Shown here: in pieces, positions 40,473-50,418 of the stretch | How positions within the stretch are numbered: position 1 is the stretch's first letter | Layout: each line of letters opens with the position of its first letter | Source of the DNA: Craspedostauros australis | Lineage: Eukaryota; Bacillariophyta; Bacillariophyceae; Mastogloiales; Achnanthaceae | DNA length: 64,000 nucleotides | Direction of reading: 5' to 3' | NCBI GenBank assembly: GCA_026770025.1 | Contig: JAMXDE010000022.1 | Span: 806,001 to 870,000 of the forward strand | The notes under the pieces: model-generated | What the model saw: only the letters and a program-made list of their open reading frames with translations | What the model was told of the DNA's origin: nothing | The model's database searches: none | Translations under genes and position numbers: made by a program

Positions 40473-42761
40473 GAACCACGAGTACTGTCAACAACCCTCA
40501 CGCATGACGAGAAGAAGCAACTCGCATACATGCAACTGATGGATCAATTTAGCGATCGTGTGGATGAACTCCACGATGGTGTAAACCTAGAAAACACCAT
40601 CTCATGCATCCTGGACCACAAAACCAGTTCGCGAGGGCGTGACAACGACTATATCAAACTCAGGGTGGCATGGGCCAATGGTGAAAAGTCCTGGCATAGC
40701 ATGGATGACATCCGGCTTGATGACCCCTATATCATTGCCAAGTACGCACGGAACAAACAACTGGAAAATCATCCACAATTCGCATGGACGACCGAACTGA
40801 TGGAGCAGAACCAAGCAATGCAGCGCGTGTTAGCAACAGAAGCCCACAAGAAGAAAGCCAACCGCAAAGGAGTACGATTCAAATTTGGCATACAGGTTCC
40901 CAACAGCGTTCGACATGCACTGTACCTGGACAAGATAAACGGAAACAACCTATGGCATGAAGCGCTGCAGAAAGAGCTTGGTCAGATCAACGGCTACAAA
41001 ACATTCAGACCAGTCACCAAGGACGATGACCTGACCACATTCACACGGATTCCATATCACATAATCTTCGATGTGAAGTTCGATTTGCGGAGAAAAGCTC
41101 GCCTTGTGGCCGATGGCAACCATACGCAGCCAGGCACAGAGGATGTATACTCCGGAGTAGTCGCTATCGACTCCGTGCGGATTGCTTTCATCATCGCGGA
41201 AATGAACGGACTCATCGTGTGTGCGGGAGATGTAGGAAATGCTTTCCTTTACGCCAAGACCAATGAACGATGTTACATCACCGCAGGGCCAGAATTCGGA
41301 GAGTTGGAAGGTAGGCCACTGATCATTCACAAAGGTCTCTATGGCCTACGCACTTCCAGTGCACGGTTTCACGAACATCTGGCCGCGAAGTTCAGAAGTC
41401 TCGGTTTTACCCCGTCACAATACGATGCAGATCTGTGGATCAGACCACGACAAGACCATTACGAGATGATCACGACGTATGTCGATGATGTTTTGGTTTT
41501 CAGCAGGGAACCATCCAAGATCATGGACGAACTGAAGAAAGAATACGTAATGAAGCAAGTCGGAGCACCGGATTACTACCTCGGAGGGAATGTCGAACCC
41601 CTTGACAACTCATGGCAGAAGCACGGTATCCAATTGGCTTTGTCTGCGCGTACATACATCAAAAACGCAAGTGAGAAAATCGAACAAACCATTCAACGCG
41701 AGCTGAAAACCTGGAGTACCCCGATGGCCGAATCATACCATCCGGAGACTGATGACAGCGAACTGCTATCCGGGTACGAGGCCAGCCAATTCCGCACCAT
41801 GATAGGTTGTGCGAATTGGATTATCACCCTGGGGAGATTTGATGTTCAATACGCCGTCATGGCACTTGCACGATTCTCCATGGCACCCCGCAGAGGCCAC
41901 TTCAATGCGATGACACGAGTCTTTGGATACCTGAAACATAATCCCGCAGGAAGGTTGTACTGTGATCCCAACCCACCACAAGTCGAACATGGTCCACAAC
42001 CATTGTCCGAGAAATGGCGTGAATACTATCCAGACGCAACTGAGGAGCTACCATACACGATGCCCATCGCAAAAGGGAAACCAGCACACATGACAGTGTA
42101 TGTGGATGCAGACCACGCACATGACCTTGTCACGCGCAGATCAGTGACTGGCATCATTGTAAAGATCAACGGTATGGTGGTCAGAACGTACTGCAAACGC
42201 CAACGAACCGTTGAATCCTCTACCTATGGATCCGAATTGGTGGCGGCAAGAATCGCTGTGGACATGATCATCGAACTCCGAACGGCATTACGAATGATCG
42301 GGGTACCACTTGCAGGACCAACACAAATGTATGGAGACAACAAATCAGTGGTGTTGAACACGACTATTCCTTCCAGCGTGCTCAAGAAAAAGCACTGTGG
42401 AATCGCGTTCCACCGAGTAAGGGAGGCCATCGCAGCAGGAGTTTTGGTATTCATTCACATCGACTCAACAAAGAATGAAGCAGACATCTTGACGAAGCCG
42501 CTTGGGAAATCCGCATTCACCCAGCTTCGTGCGATGTCTTTGTTTCGCGTACCACCTCACCTGGTTGGAGTCAAACTAGCGAAGAAACTGAAAACGAAAG
42601 AAGGTGCAAAGGACAAGACAACAGCTGAGCCACCCATGCAGGCAACAACAAACCACCTCGTCTACAAGTATACAACGATCAAGCCATCCGTTGGATATTC
42701 CATCCCAAGATGTCATGAAGGGGCGTATTGGAGCGTAGGCGACGGGAATGAAGTCAAATGA
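40473..42761 (+). CDS. Copia polyprotein, 3' part: reverse transcriptase and RNase H
   Basis: Native copia codons resume after the duplication and run to TGA at 42759-42761 inside the right LTR. RT motifs: NLWHEALQKELGQI, KFDLRRKARLVADG, CAGDVGNAFLYA, KGLYGLRTSSARFHE and the catalytic YVDD (41478-41489). RNase H: VYVDADHAHD, TVESSTYGSELVAARIA, YGDNKSVV and the copia hallmark EADILTKPL. About 763 residues, without frameshift. The open frame technically extends upstream to 40116, but those codons belong to the antisense strand of the non-LTR element. Cut off from its own start codon, this half can no longer be translated as part of the polyprotein. Confidence 0.92.
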   Translation, partial: EPRVLSTTLTHDEKKQLAYMQLMDQFSDRVDELHDGVNLENTISCILDHKTSSRGRDNDYIKLRVAWANGEKSWHSMDDIRLDDPYIIAKYARNKQLENHPQFAWTTELMEQNQAMQRVLATEAHKKKANRKGVRFKFGIQVPNSVRHALYLDKINGNNLWHEALQKELGQINGYKTFRPVTKDDDLTTFTRIPYHIIFDVKFDLRRKARLVADGNHTQPGTEDVYSGVVAIDSVRIAFIIAEMNGLIVCAGDVGNAFLYAKTNERCYITAGPEFGELEGRPLIIHKGLYGLRTSSARFHEHLAAKFRSLGFTPSQYDADLWIRPRQDHYEMITTYVDDVLVFSREPSKIMDELKKEYVMKQVGAPDYYLGGNVEPLDNSWQKHGIQLALSARTYIKNASEKIEQTIQRELKTWSTPMAESYHPETDDSELLSGYEASQFRTMIGCANWIITLGRFDVQYAVMALARFSMAPRRGHFNAMTRVFGYLKHNPAGRLYCDPNPPQVEHGPQPLSEKWREYYPDATEELPYTMPIAKGKPAHMTVYVDADHAHDLVTRRSVTGIIVKINGMVVRTYCKRQRTVESSTYGSELVAARIAVDMIIELRTALRMIGVPLAGPTQMYGDNKSVVLNTTIPSSVLKKKHCGIAFHRVREAIAAGVLVFIHIDSTKNEADILTKPLGKSAFTQLRAMSLFRVPPHLVGVKLAKKLKTKEGAKDKTTAEPPMQATTNHLVYKYTTIKPSVGYSIPRCHEGAYWSVGDGNEVK
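42717..42725 (+). promoter_or_regulatory. Candidate copia polypurine tract
   Basis: GAAGGGGCG lies directly before the right LTR, where plus-strand synthesis is primed. It is purine-rich but interrupted by one C, and it overlaps coding sequence. Confidence 0.4.
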
Positions 42762-42937
42762 GTCGAATGGAATGACAGCAAGGAACGACGGTGACAACAA
42801 GAACAAGAACAACAAAACAAATACACGGCAGTGGTCGTGACAACAACAGCAGTAGGAACAAACACAAGTAGGAGCGTTAGGCTCATAATCCCAAAAGTAG
42901 AACAGAACACATCATCGATACACACCACGTTCCAATA
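42726..42937 (+). repeat. Right LTR of copia element (212 bp)
   Basis: Identical by eye to the left LTR and followed by the GTATC duplication at 42938-42942. On the minus strand it gives the interrupted gene a premature ending (LLERGVYR, stop at 42912). Confidence 0.93.
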
Positions 42938-45548
42938 GTATCCATCCATCGGGACACGGCGTCGATGAGCCGCTGCCGTCTCTGCTTTCCTTGCTCCTCT
43001 TTTTCTTGGTCGTCGTCGTCGTCGTCGTTGTTGTCGTCATGGAATGTTCCGTCTTCGACTGCGTTTTCGACTCCGTTTTCGATTGCGTCTGCGATCGAGA
43101 TCTACACCGCTTTCCCTTCTCGTCCGTTATCCGCTTGAGGAAGCGACCCCCACCTTCATGGATGGACAGCACCACCTGCTTGATGAGATTGGTCTTGTCA
43201 GCCCGCGTCTGCAGGCTCTCATACTGGGCGGAATACTGGCCGACGATGTCTTGCAGTCGCTGGTTCCCGGGATATTCCTGGTAAGGTTTGCCTTTGCCAA
43301 AGAGGATGTCAATATCTGTGGGTGCGTAGACGATGGAATGCCCATTCGATTTGTTCTGCGCCATTTCTAGTATCTTCTGCTGTTCTTTCTGATGCTGCAG
43401 CCGCAGCTGTCTCAAGAACCCCTTTCTTTGCACCATGCCCAGCGAATTCACTGGCCAGGACTGCGGGGGGAATCCGAATGCCATGAGTTCGTACTGCGTC
43501 TCCATCGGTGTGCCTGCGATGTGTTCGAGCGGGTTATTGATTGCGAAGAGCGAGCACGAGCGCGTGTGCGTGCGTTGTAGTGCAACGACGAAAAGGTGAT
43601 GAGAGCATAGATAGGGAGATGTACGGTACGGTATGGTACGGTACGGTATGGTACGGTATGGTATGGTACGGTATGGTACGGTACGGTATGGAAGGTATGA
43701 TAAGGATGGGGATGAGCATACAATAACAGAATGAGACACACATGCAAAGCGTGGAATGCGGCATGCCGGGATAGAAATCGAATCGAGCAATGGCATGCTG
43801 TCGTTGCCACAATCCCAAAGCAAGACTTACCATAGTGACTGCGGAAACGAACGCGACCTCTATCCGTGATCGTGAGTTGCAGCAGGGACATCGCTGGGAT
43901 GATACGCTTGTCGTTGTAGCAAAAGTGAAAGGCCGCCACGCGAAAGGGCACGGTGTCAAAGACTTCGGTGGCGCACTTGTGTAGAGAGATGTTGAAGATG
44001 CTGTCGGTTTTGGTTGGAACCGTGATGGTCTCGCCAAAGTCCATGCCTTGATCTTGCGGTTGGTCTTGCGGTTGCGCCTCCATGGATGAATGTCTATCCA
44101 GATCAGCACGTCCATTGACACCGACACAGATGCAAAACACAATACCACGCTTCTGAGAAGTCTCCGATTGCACCATGGACACCAGCTGGTACCAAAGGGC
44201 TTGATACTGGTGGAAGGCAGAGTGTTACATTGTTATATAATACATAGCAAAATGGCAGAGCAGTGATGGTGGAGCAATGGTGGTGCAATATTTCCGTTGC
44301 AACCGCAAGGACAACATCGCACCGCGGAGCAATGAAGTGGCGGAGATTGGCGTGGGTAACATTTGCGAAAGTTTGTGCAGCGTAACATGGTGCAGTGCAG
44401 AGAACCATAGAAAAGGAAAGGCGAATGGATGGGTGAATCGATGGATGTGAGAGAAGGGATGCAGGTGGATCGTCGCGCTCTCCCAAAAGTTGCCTAAATG
44501 CATTCGACACAGCACAGGTATACTGGTGTATATAACACATACGAGTAGTACTCGTCGTGCACCATACGGTGAGACATCGCGAATTGCATCACAATGTAAC
44601 ATCTGGTAATCTGCCGCGCAATGGCTAACAACAAGGCAGAGCATGGCAGGAAATACTTACAAGATGGTGCATGGTCGCGTAGGAAATGAGAGAGGGAAAG
44701 ATGCAGGAAACCTGCCGTCCCAAGCGATCCAGGAAGGTCTGATGCGAGCCGGCCTTGAGTGATTGCTGGCTGAGGGGATCGAGGTCCTTGTAGGTGATGT
44801 CACGGCATAGCCTGTCACGTCCAAACAGCAGCCTCTTCATGCGCAGGTGATCGAAGAGACGCTTGGCCGCAGCCTTGGGATTCGCCCAAGACTCGGCGCG
44901 CAGGAAGCTGATCTTGAGCTTGTGCATCCAGGTCGGGCGTAAGAACATGCAGCGTTCGTACTCCACCTTGAGCAAGGGCAGCTGATCCTGCGAATCCATG
45001 TCTGTGGGACTTTTCAATTGGTTGAGAGGAGGCTTGTCGAAAGGATGCAGCGTACCTCGCGACTGACGTTGGTGCCGCTGCTTCTGATCCTCCTTGAAGA
45101 GCCTCTCCAGCTCGCGATGCAACAGCTTGAGCTGCTGGGTTGTGAGCTCATCCGATTCATCCAGATCGTCTTCCACACCATGGATTTCTTCGTAGACGCG
45201 CTGACGCTCGTTGATGTTGAGCATGGCCATGTCCTTCGCAATCATCTTTTCCGTGGCCTGCACCAGTGATCTGGATTCGGCTGCGTTTCTCAGACTCTGG
45301 TTGCTCCACGAGGACATGGTGGACGACATGATGGACTGATCGCGGTACTGCTGCTGTTGTTGCTGTTGTTGCTGCTGTTGCGTCGAATCCTCGCCGCATA
45401 TTGGTACCGAGCAGGGCGCTGGCATGCAGGACAGCACATTGTTGCGATGGATCGACCCGTTCCACGAGCAATCGCTGAAGGAGCATGCGGTTGGAACGGA
45501 GGTGGAGCTTTGATCGCTGTCACTGGAGAAGGCATGCGCGGAGTTCAC
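42938..45548 (-). pseudogene. Sec14/CRAL-TRIO-like + DUF6824-type gene, interrupted by retroelements
   Basis: Exons 45548-44661, 44206-43831 and 43513-42938. Introns have GTAAGT donors and CAG acceptors and rebuild alignable sequence: exon 2 starts YQALWYQLVSMV, and the exon 2-3 junction SHYG-TPMETQYELMAFG matches FHFGSPLECMYELKTYG of the paralog at 2295. PolyQ lies near residue 60, then LNINERQRVYEEIHG, the helical lead FLRAESWANPKAAAKRLFDHL, the Sec14-like core, and from about residue 481 the DUF6824-type domain (PTDIDILFGKG...GGGRFLKR). Copia insertion falls at about codon 612 of 637; the remaining 24 codons are at 26678-26751. The present frame reads eight LTR codons and stops, losing the domain's last helix. 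The open frame runs upstream to about 45660 without an ATG, so a further 5' exon is likely. The truncated product may still be made. Confidence 0.85.
43621..43690. repeat. Pentanucleotide satellite GGTAC/GGTAT
   Basis: About 14 units of GGTAY in tandem inside intron 2 of the interrupted gene. Likely to vary in length. Confidence 0.85.
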
Positions 45549-47461
45549 TTCCGTTTGTTCCGCAAGTGGCTCATATGGCCATTCGAGTCCATCTGCGTTT
45601 CCGCCATTGTCGTAGGGGGAGAAGTTTCTTGTAATTGTAGTAAACTTGGTTTTATGATTACTTGACTGAGGTGCGATGCATTGCTCAGTTTGTTATTACG
45701 GTGTAGTGGGTGGCACTAGTAGAAACCCCACGATGTGTTCATGCATTGTACTCGATGGCTGGGACAGACCTTTGAGAAGGTTACGCAAACCCTTGAGAAG
45801 GTTTCGCAAACGCTTGAGAAGGTCGTGTCTTGCCAAGAGGTCGCCATAGATACTTGCGTGGGCGCATGTGATTGGGGGTTGGCTTACATGTGCGACTTCA
45901 AGGACACGGTCTCAAAACAGACCGTCCGTTGGAGGATGTGTGTTGTGATGGAAAAACACCGATGATGTGGTCGAAATGTGTGATGGTTGTTTTGGCGCGA
46001 ACTGGCCAATTGGTATCTTATTTTGTTCGTCTTCAGTCCCGCTTGCAGTCACGATCAATGAGATGAGGGTGATCACAAAATGGACTGATGGTCGTCACAA
46101 AACCGATTCCGACAAAGTTGTCGCCATTGCTGATGGTGCTGCCGCTGAGTGTGGTGGATGGTGAAGGATAGAAGCCTGTTGAGCCATTGTTGATCCCCTC
46201 GTTGATGCCATTGCTGGTAGTGCTGCATCCATTTGCGATTGCGCCTGATAGGACAGTGTCCGCATTGTTGCTTGAGCTCGGCACACCACCAACGACATCC
46301 CCATGAATCGTTCGCTTTACCATGATGCCTGTGACACTCAGTTGCTTCTATCGAATTGAGATCAACCGTGCTAATAGTAATACTCTCTTTTCGTCTTGGT
46401 TGTTGCCGTTGATTCTGCCTTTGATTTGATGTCTTTCCGCCAATGCTCTCGTGTTGTCGGACGATCGTGCGGTGTGTTGTGATGCGAGTACGGCCTTTGG
46501 TGTGGGATGGTGTCTCTGGTCTGTTCTTCTCCCTTTGCCTCCAATCACATCTCTGTCGGTGAACATGGACGAAGATGCGCGCTCACTGTTCGCTGTTGCC
46601 TTTGTCGCTTGTCAGTCGTTGTTGATCGTTGCTGATCGTGCTGAATGGTGCGCGTGCAGGTGGCCAGCTCAGCCTTTGTCGCCATCATGTTCTTGGGACT
46701 TCTCGTGGAGTCATGTGTAATTAATGTTAATCGAATATTACTATTTTTTGAATTGTAGTTACGTTCGACATGCCGTAATTATTTCATTTATGTATTCCAC
46801 CTTTTTTACCAACAATCTGCGAACAAACCGCGCACAATCCCAGGGCAATTCTCTTGTTGCGACGCGCAGCTCGCGCAACATTCGTCGCTGCTTCTAGAAC
46901 CTCATAGAAACCAAGAACAGCACGACATGTCTTGTCGCGACTTGTACGCCCGTCTCGGCTGTACTTGGATTGCCTTCACAGTCGAGTCGCTGGGCTATTT
47001 CTCTCTTTTGATCTCGATGTGTGCGAAGGGGTCATGACACGGCAAATCACGGAATGACGGCGCGATAACAAGGGCACAACAAAGAACAGCCGGTCGTGTT
47101 GGGGGACACTGATAAGCCCGAACAGTGTTCAATTTGTCCGTGGAAGCAAAACGTGACGAAATCGCCTGACCGCCGTTCGATGTTTGTCGCCAAATATCAC
47201 AGGACTGAAAAGAGGATTTGAAACACGAATATGAACGTATTCGTCACAAAACACGAAAACAACGCAGGAACCAACGCAGAACTTGATGATGGAAAGGATC
47301 CAAACAAGGCCACACAGGTTGGCAGGAGAGAGAGAGAGACGAGTCCTCCTTGGACCCTCAACTCCGCACAACATTGCCCAGATACTTCGCTCCACTTCAC
47401 TTCATTTCATTTGACAACGACAGTCCTTGTTGCCATTTCCATCATCGTGACAAGCAGAACG
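45549..47461. other. Intergenic, divergent promoters
   Basis: Between the interrupted gene and the selenoprotein gene. Holds a 21-bp tandem repeat (45771-45825) and an AT-rich stretch around 46720-46800. No coding region beyond short frames; the probable missing 5' exon of the minus-strand gene may lie in the left part. Confidence 0.45.
45771..45825 (+). repeat. 21-bp tandem repeat, 2.6 units
   Basis: The unit YTTGAGAAGGTTWCGCAAACS is repeated, encoding LEKVxQT on the plus strand in a short frame. Its role is unknown. Confidence 0.75.
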
Positions 47462-48540
47462 ATGAGATTCCAAGCAGCCGCTGTGAATGGGTTGCTGGCT
47501 GGCCTGATCGGGCTGGTCGCCCTCGCGCCATCCCGGCAAGGATCCGCCAGGGTGCATGCCTTCCACCCTGCCTTGATGCGACCAGCCAAGAGAACGGCAT
47601 GCCTACTGGCACCAACCGATCCAACGACGGAGGACTGCGGCTGTGAGGAACCATCCTTGACGCAAGACACGCTATACAGCGGCAAGCCATCCAACGTCGC
47701 CAGATCCCTCAATCATAGACAGGCCGTCCAGGGACAGACCGTCCTCAATGCGCTCGGCGACGAGTTCCAGATGGAGGACCTCCTGCAGACGATGCCTTCC
47801 ACGAATAATCCCACCACCAAGAGCATCGTCGTCTTCCTGCGATCGCTTGGGTGACCCCTGTGCCAAGAGTTCATCTTGCAGTGGAGCAAACGCATTGATG
47901 AGCTCGAGGCAGAGGATGGGGTCAGAATCCGACTGGTCATGGTTTCCATTGGTCTTCCGGAAAAGGCCGCCATCTTGATTGACCACCTTGGGCTGGGATC
48001 CCGCGGTGCCGAGTACCTCTTCGTCGGTGCGTCGTCATGACTTGCATGCAGCTTATCACCTATTTGCCATGTAGTCGGTTGCCTGTTTTCATGCCTGCAT
48101 CAGCAGCGTCATTCCACATGCAGCCATACGCAATCTCCCCATGATGGACTGTCAATCCAATGACACTCATTTCTTTCTCTGTTCGCTTTCTCCGTACACT
48201 TTCCTCCGTCTCTTCCGCAGATCCAACCAACAAAATCTACGACAAGTTGTACCTCAATCGGGGCGTGAAGGAGACCTTCTTCACGCCCTCCACTCCGTAC
48301 GCCTTCCTAGAGCGATTCCTGAAGCCGGGTGGCATGAACGAGTTTGGCGAAGTCATGTCGAAATGGAACAAGGCCATTTTCATACCGCCGAAGCAAAGCC
48401 AGGCCTTCCTGCAGGGCGGGACGTTCGTCTTTGATCAGCAGCAGACCCTCCTGGCGCATTACGATGAAAGCACTGGCGCGCACTCTGACATTGACCATGT
48501 CATCGCGATAGCTAAGGCGTCGTCGCCGCCGTCTTCGTAG
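47462..48540 (+). CDS. SelU-family (AhpC/TSA-like, PRXL2) selenoprotein, plastid-targeted, in-frame TGA
   Basis: Exons 47462-48026 and 48221-48540; GTGCGT donor, CCGCAG acceptor; 294 residues if TGA 47852-47854 is read as selenocysteine. Sec131 begins the thioredoxin-type motif VVFLRSLG-U-PLCQEF, where relatives have CxxC. After the TGA the frame stays open through the intron and gives the family's landmarks: VMVSIGLP, LFVDPTNKIYDKLYLNRG, TPYAFLERF, QGGTFVFD and AHYDESTGAHSDIDHVI. SelU/FAM213 proteins have a thioredoxin-like fold (PF13911), and Sec forms are reported from diatoms, algae and fish. Residues 1-33 are a signal peptide ending VHA before Phe34, the diatom plastid motif, so a plastid redox or peroxide role is likely. 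A SECIS-like stem follows the TAG stop. The alternative, a disabled gene, is unlikely because the only interruption sits exactly at the catalytic Cys position. Confidence 0.88.
47852..47854 (+). other. TGA predicted to encode selenocysteine
   Basis: In-frame TGA at codon 131 of the SelU-family gene, followed by Pro-Leu-Cys134. The position equals the peroxidatic/redox Cys of CxxC relatives. It lies 172 bases before the exon end, and coding similarity continues on both sides. Confidence 0.87.
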
Positions 48541-50418
48541 ATGGAATGCAGATGGCCATCAGCAAACATTTGTTGCGGCGGAGACGCTGAAGCAGAAACA
48601 ACAACTGTAAATACCGATCCATGATCTTGGCGCCGGAAGCCACGGCAGTGTAAACGACGATTCGATACTTGGCAAAGCGCGACATCGGGCAAACGAAAAT
48701 GACCAGCGGGTGGAATGACATCATCTGCACCGCCGCGAACTGTTCTGTTGTGGATCAAGCAACAGAAAACAAGCGCGGGATGACGATTGAACAAACAAAT
48801 GTATGCGGACTCGATGGCGTGCAGAAGACAGCATCCGAATGAATCACCATCATTCTAGATCATCCCATGCTTCGCGCCAGCATCCGTTCCCATGCATCAT
48901 TCGCGGGTCACTCGAACATACCTTTTTGTCGACGCTGCTATACCATATCGACGAAAACTTGTATGCGACAAGCTTCGCTGTCTTGAGGAGGAGAGAAGCC
49001 ATCTCTTCAGTTCCATGAAGCTCTGATGAAGAAGCCAACAATCACCGATCAATGAATACATGAACCGTTTGGAGCATGCGTCCGTTCTCCACTTACAAGT
49101 CCTCTTCACCAAGAAATCAACGAAAGCGGGCGGCTGCCTATCTGAAATAGAGAAAGTCAGTCTATTTGTATTTCCAATCGGCATGCACCCCGGGATTGCT
49201 CCTTTCTGCTGCACTGCCTGAGAGATTGGTGTGCAGCCGCAGTCAGAACTTCTTTTGCTACTTTTTGCGAGTGTGCTCCCTTTCCTGCAATTGTGGTTGT
49301 GATTGCGATGACGGCTGTCGCTGTCTTTGGACGAAGACCATATAATAGATCACATGATTTAATTCGTGCTGTTTGGAGAGGTGATTCAATGGAGCAGCAA
49401 AGGCGCGAGGAGCAAGACAATCAGAAATCGGTTACTCGGTATCTCAGCAAAAGTGCATGGGGATGGTAGTACTCCCGTGCCACATAACGTTCACGATCCT
49501 CAACATGGCATCAACGATCAACGATCAACGATCGACGATCAACTGCAAATATCTGTTGCCTTTGCTCTGGTATCTCCAAAGGAAGTTCTCGCTCGCCTCC
49601 CTCTCGCAGAGTAGATCTTCCCGTCAATACAATTTCCCCCATCTCCAACAACCCTCACGAACCAGCCACCAACCATTGCCAACCATTGCCAACCTCCAGG
49701 ATCTGCCTTCTCTCAACCGCCGGTGAGCATCAGCACCTGTTAGCACTGCCTGTGGCGAACATGATGGAAACGGATTTGGCTGACGGAGACGAGTGATTCG
49801 TTTGCGTCATGTGACACGATCATGGAACAAACAGCAATCACAACGGAGCTGTCAAATCGACGATGACTTGTCAGCCAACGAGATGGTCATCCGTTTTGTG
49901 GCGATGGTATTTGTGGAATCGGTCGGATGACAGACGAAAACAAACAAGTTGAAACGGGATTGTCTAACGGACATATAGATATCCATTGACGAACACAAAC
50001 GTGGCGAATGTTGTTTCCAAACAAACGGACAAAGTTCGCGCCAGAAATCGCCAATCGCACAAGAATGACTGCGTGAAGGAAAGATGAGCGATGTGAAATG
50101 ACGTGATGCCACGTGATGTGATGTGAACATTGTTGCACGAGTAGATACAGCTTCGCGACAGCGGGATGAAGAGATGCGTTTGCAAATATCTATTATATTA
50201 TACACCATCAAGTCCCAACCGCTTGGACATGAAGCCCTTGCACCATCATTCCATCAAAGCATCGTTCCACAGCTTTGACGACACAACCATTCAGCTATTC
50301 AACGGTCCAACCATCCATCAAGACAACAAGACAACAACTGAAGACAACAATTGAAGGCGACAATTGAAAAAGTGAAGAGCAGGTGTTGAGTTGTTCGCAA
50401 AGAGCCGATGAGACGTTG
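48541..50418. other. 3' region of selenoprotein gene and intergenic DNA
   Basis: The first part is the 3' untranslated region with the SECIS candidate. Beyond it no gene is seen. A heptamer repeat (ATCAACG, about 49508-49542) and a CCAACCATTG repeat (about 49671-49692) are present. The right end should be the promoter of the PDZ-protein gene. Confidence 0.45.
48609..48670 (+). promoter_or_regulatory. Candidate SECIS element
   Basis: Lies about 70 bases after the TAG stop. It has the core ATGA (48621-48624), 12 bases, AA in the apical loop (48637-48638) and GA (48656-48657). Lower helix: AATACCGATC (48610-48619) pairs with GATTCGATACTT (48659-48670) with one mismatch and two bulges. Upper helix: GCCG (48632-48635) pairs with CGGC (48643-48646), with weaker pairs below. 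This order matches the eukaryotic SECIS that recruits Sec-tRNA to UGA. Not folded computationally; a second, weaker candidate starts at 48699. Confidence 0.5.

Larger units (their letters stand above)
26757..42937 (+). mobile_element. Ty1/copia LTR retrotransposon, carrying a nested non-LTR element
   Basis: 16.18 kb in total, 7.8 kb without the nested insert (32110-40455) and one copy of its target duplication. Two 212-bp LTRs are identical by eye and bounded by GTATC duplications. Domain order Gag-protease-integrase-RT-RNase H, with integrase before RT, identifies Ty1/copia. Diatom copia elements (CoDi) are known to be active under stress. LTR ends are TATTGG...CCAATA rather than TG...CA. 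The polyprotein frame is continuous across the nested insertion site (codons L-R-S-E-I on both sides), giving about 2416 residues if the insert were absent. Identical LTRs and intact frames point to a recent insertion. The element lies antisense to the gene it interrupts. I see no canonical tRNA primer site after the left LTR. Confidence 0.93.

Noticed and set aside
47852-47854. TGA as a simple nonsense mutation in a pseudogene
   Set aside because: It is the only interruption, sits at the redox Cys position, and reading frame, splice sites and family motifs are intact on both sides.
48699-48745. Second SECIS candidate (ATGA, 11 bases, AA, then GA at 48737)
   Set aside because: Core spacing fits, but the upper helix leaves three unpaired bases on one side only and the lower helix is weak. 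The candidate at 48609 folds better.
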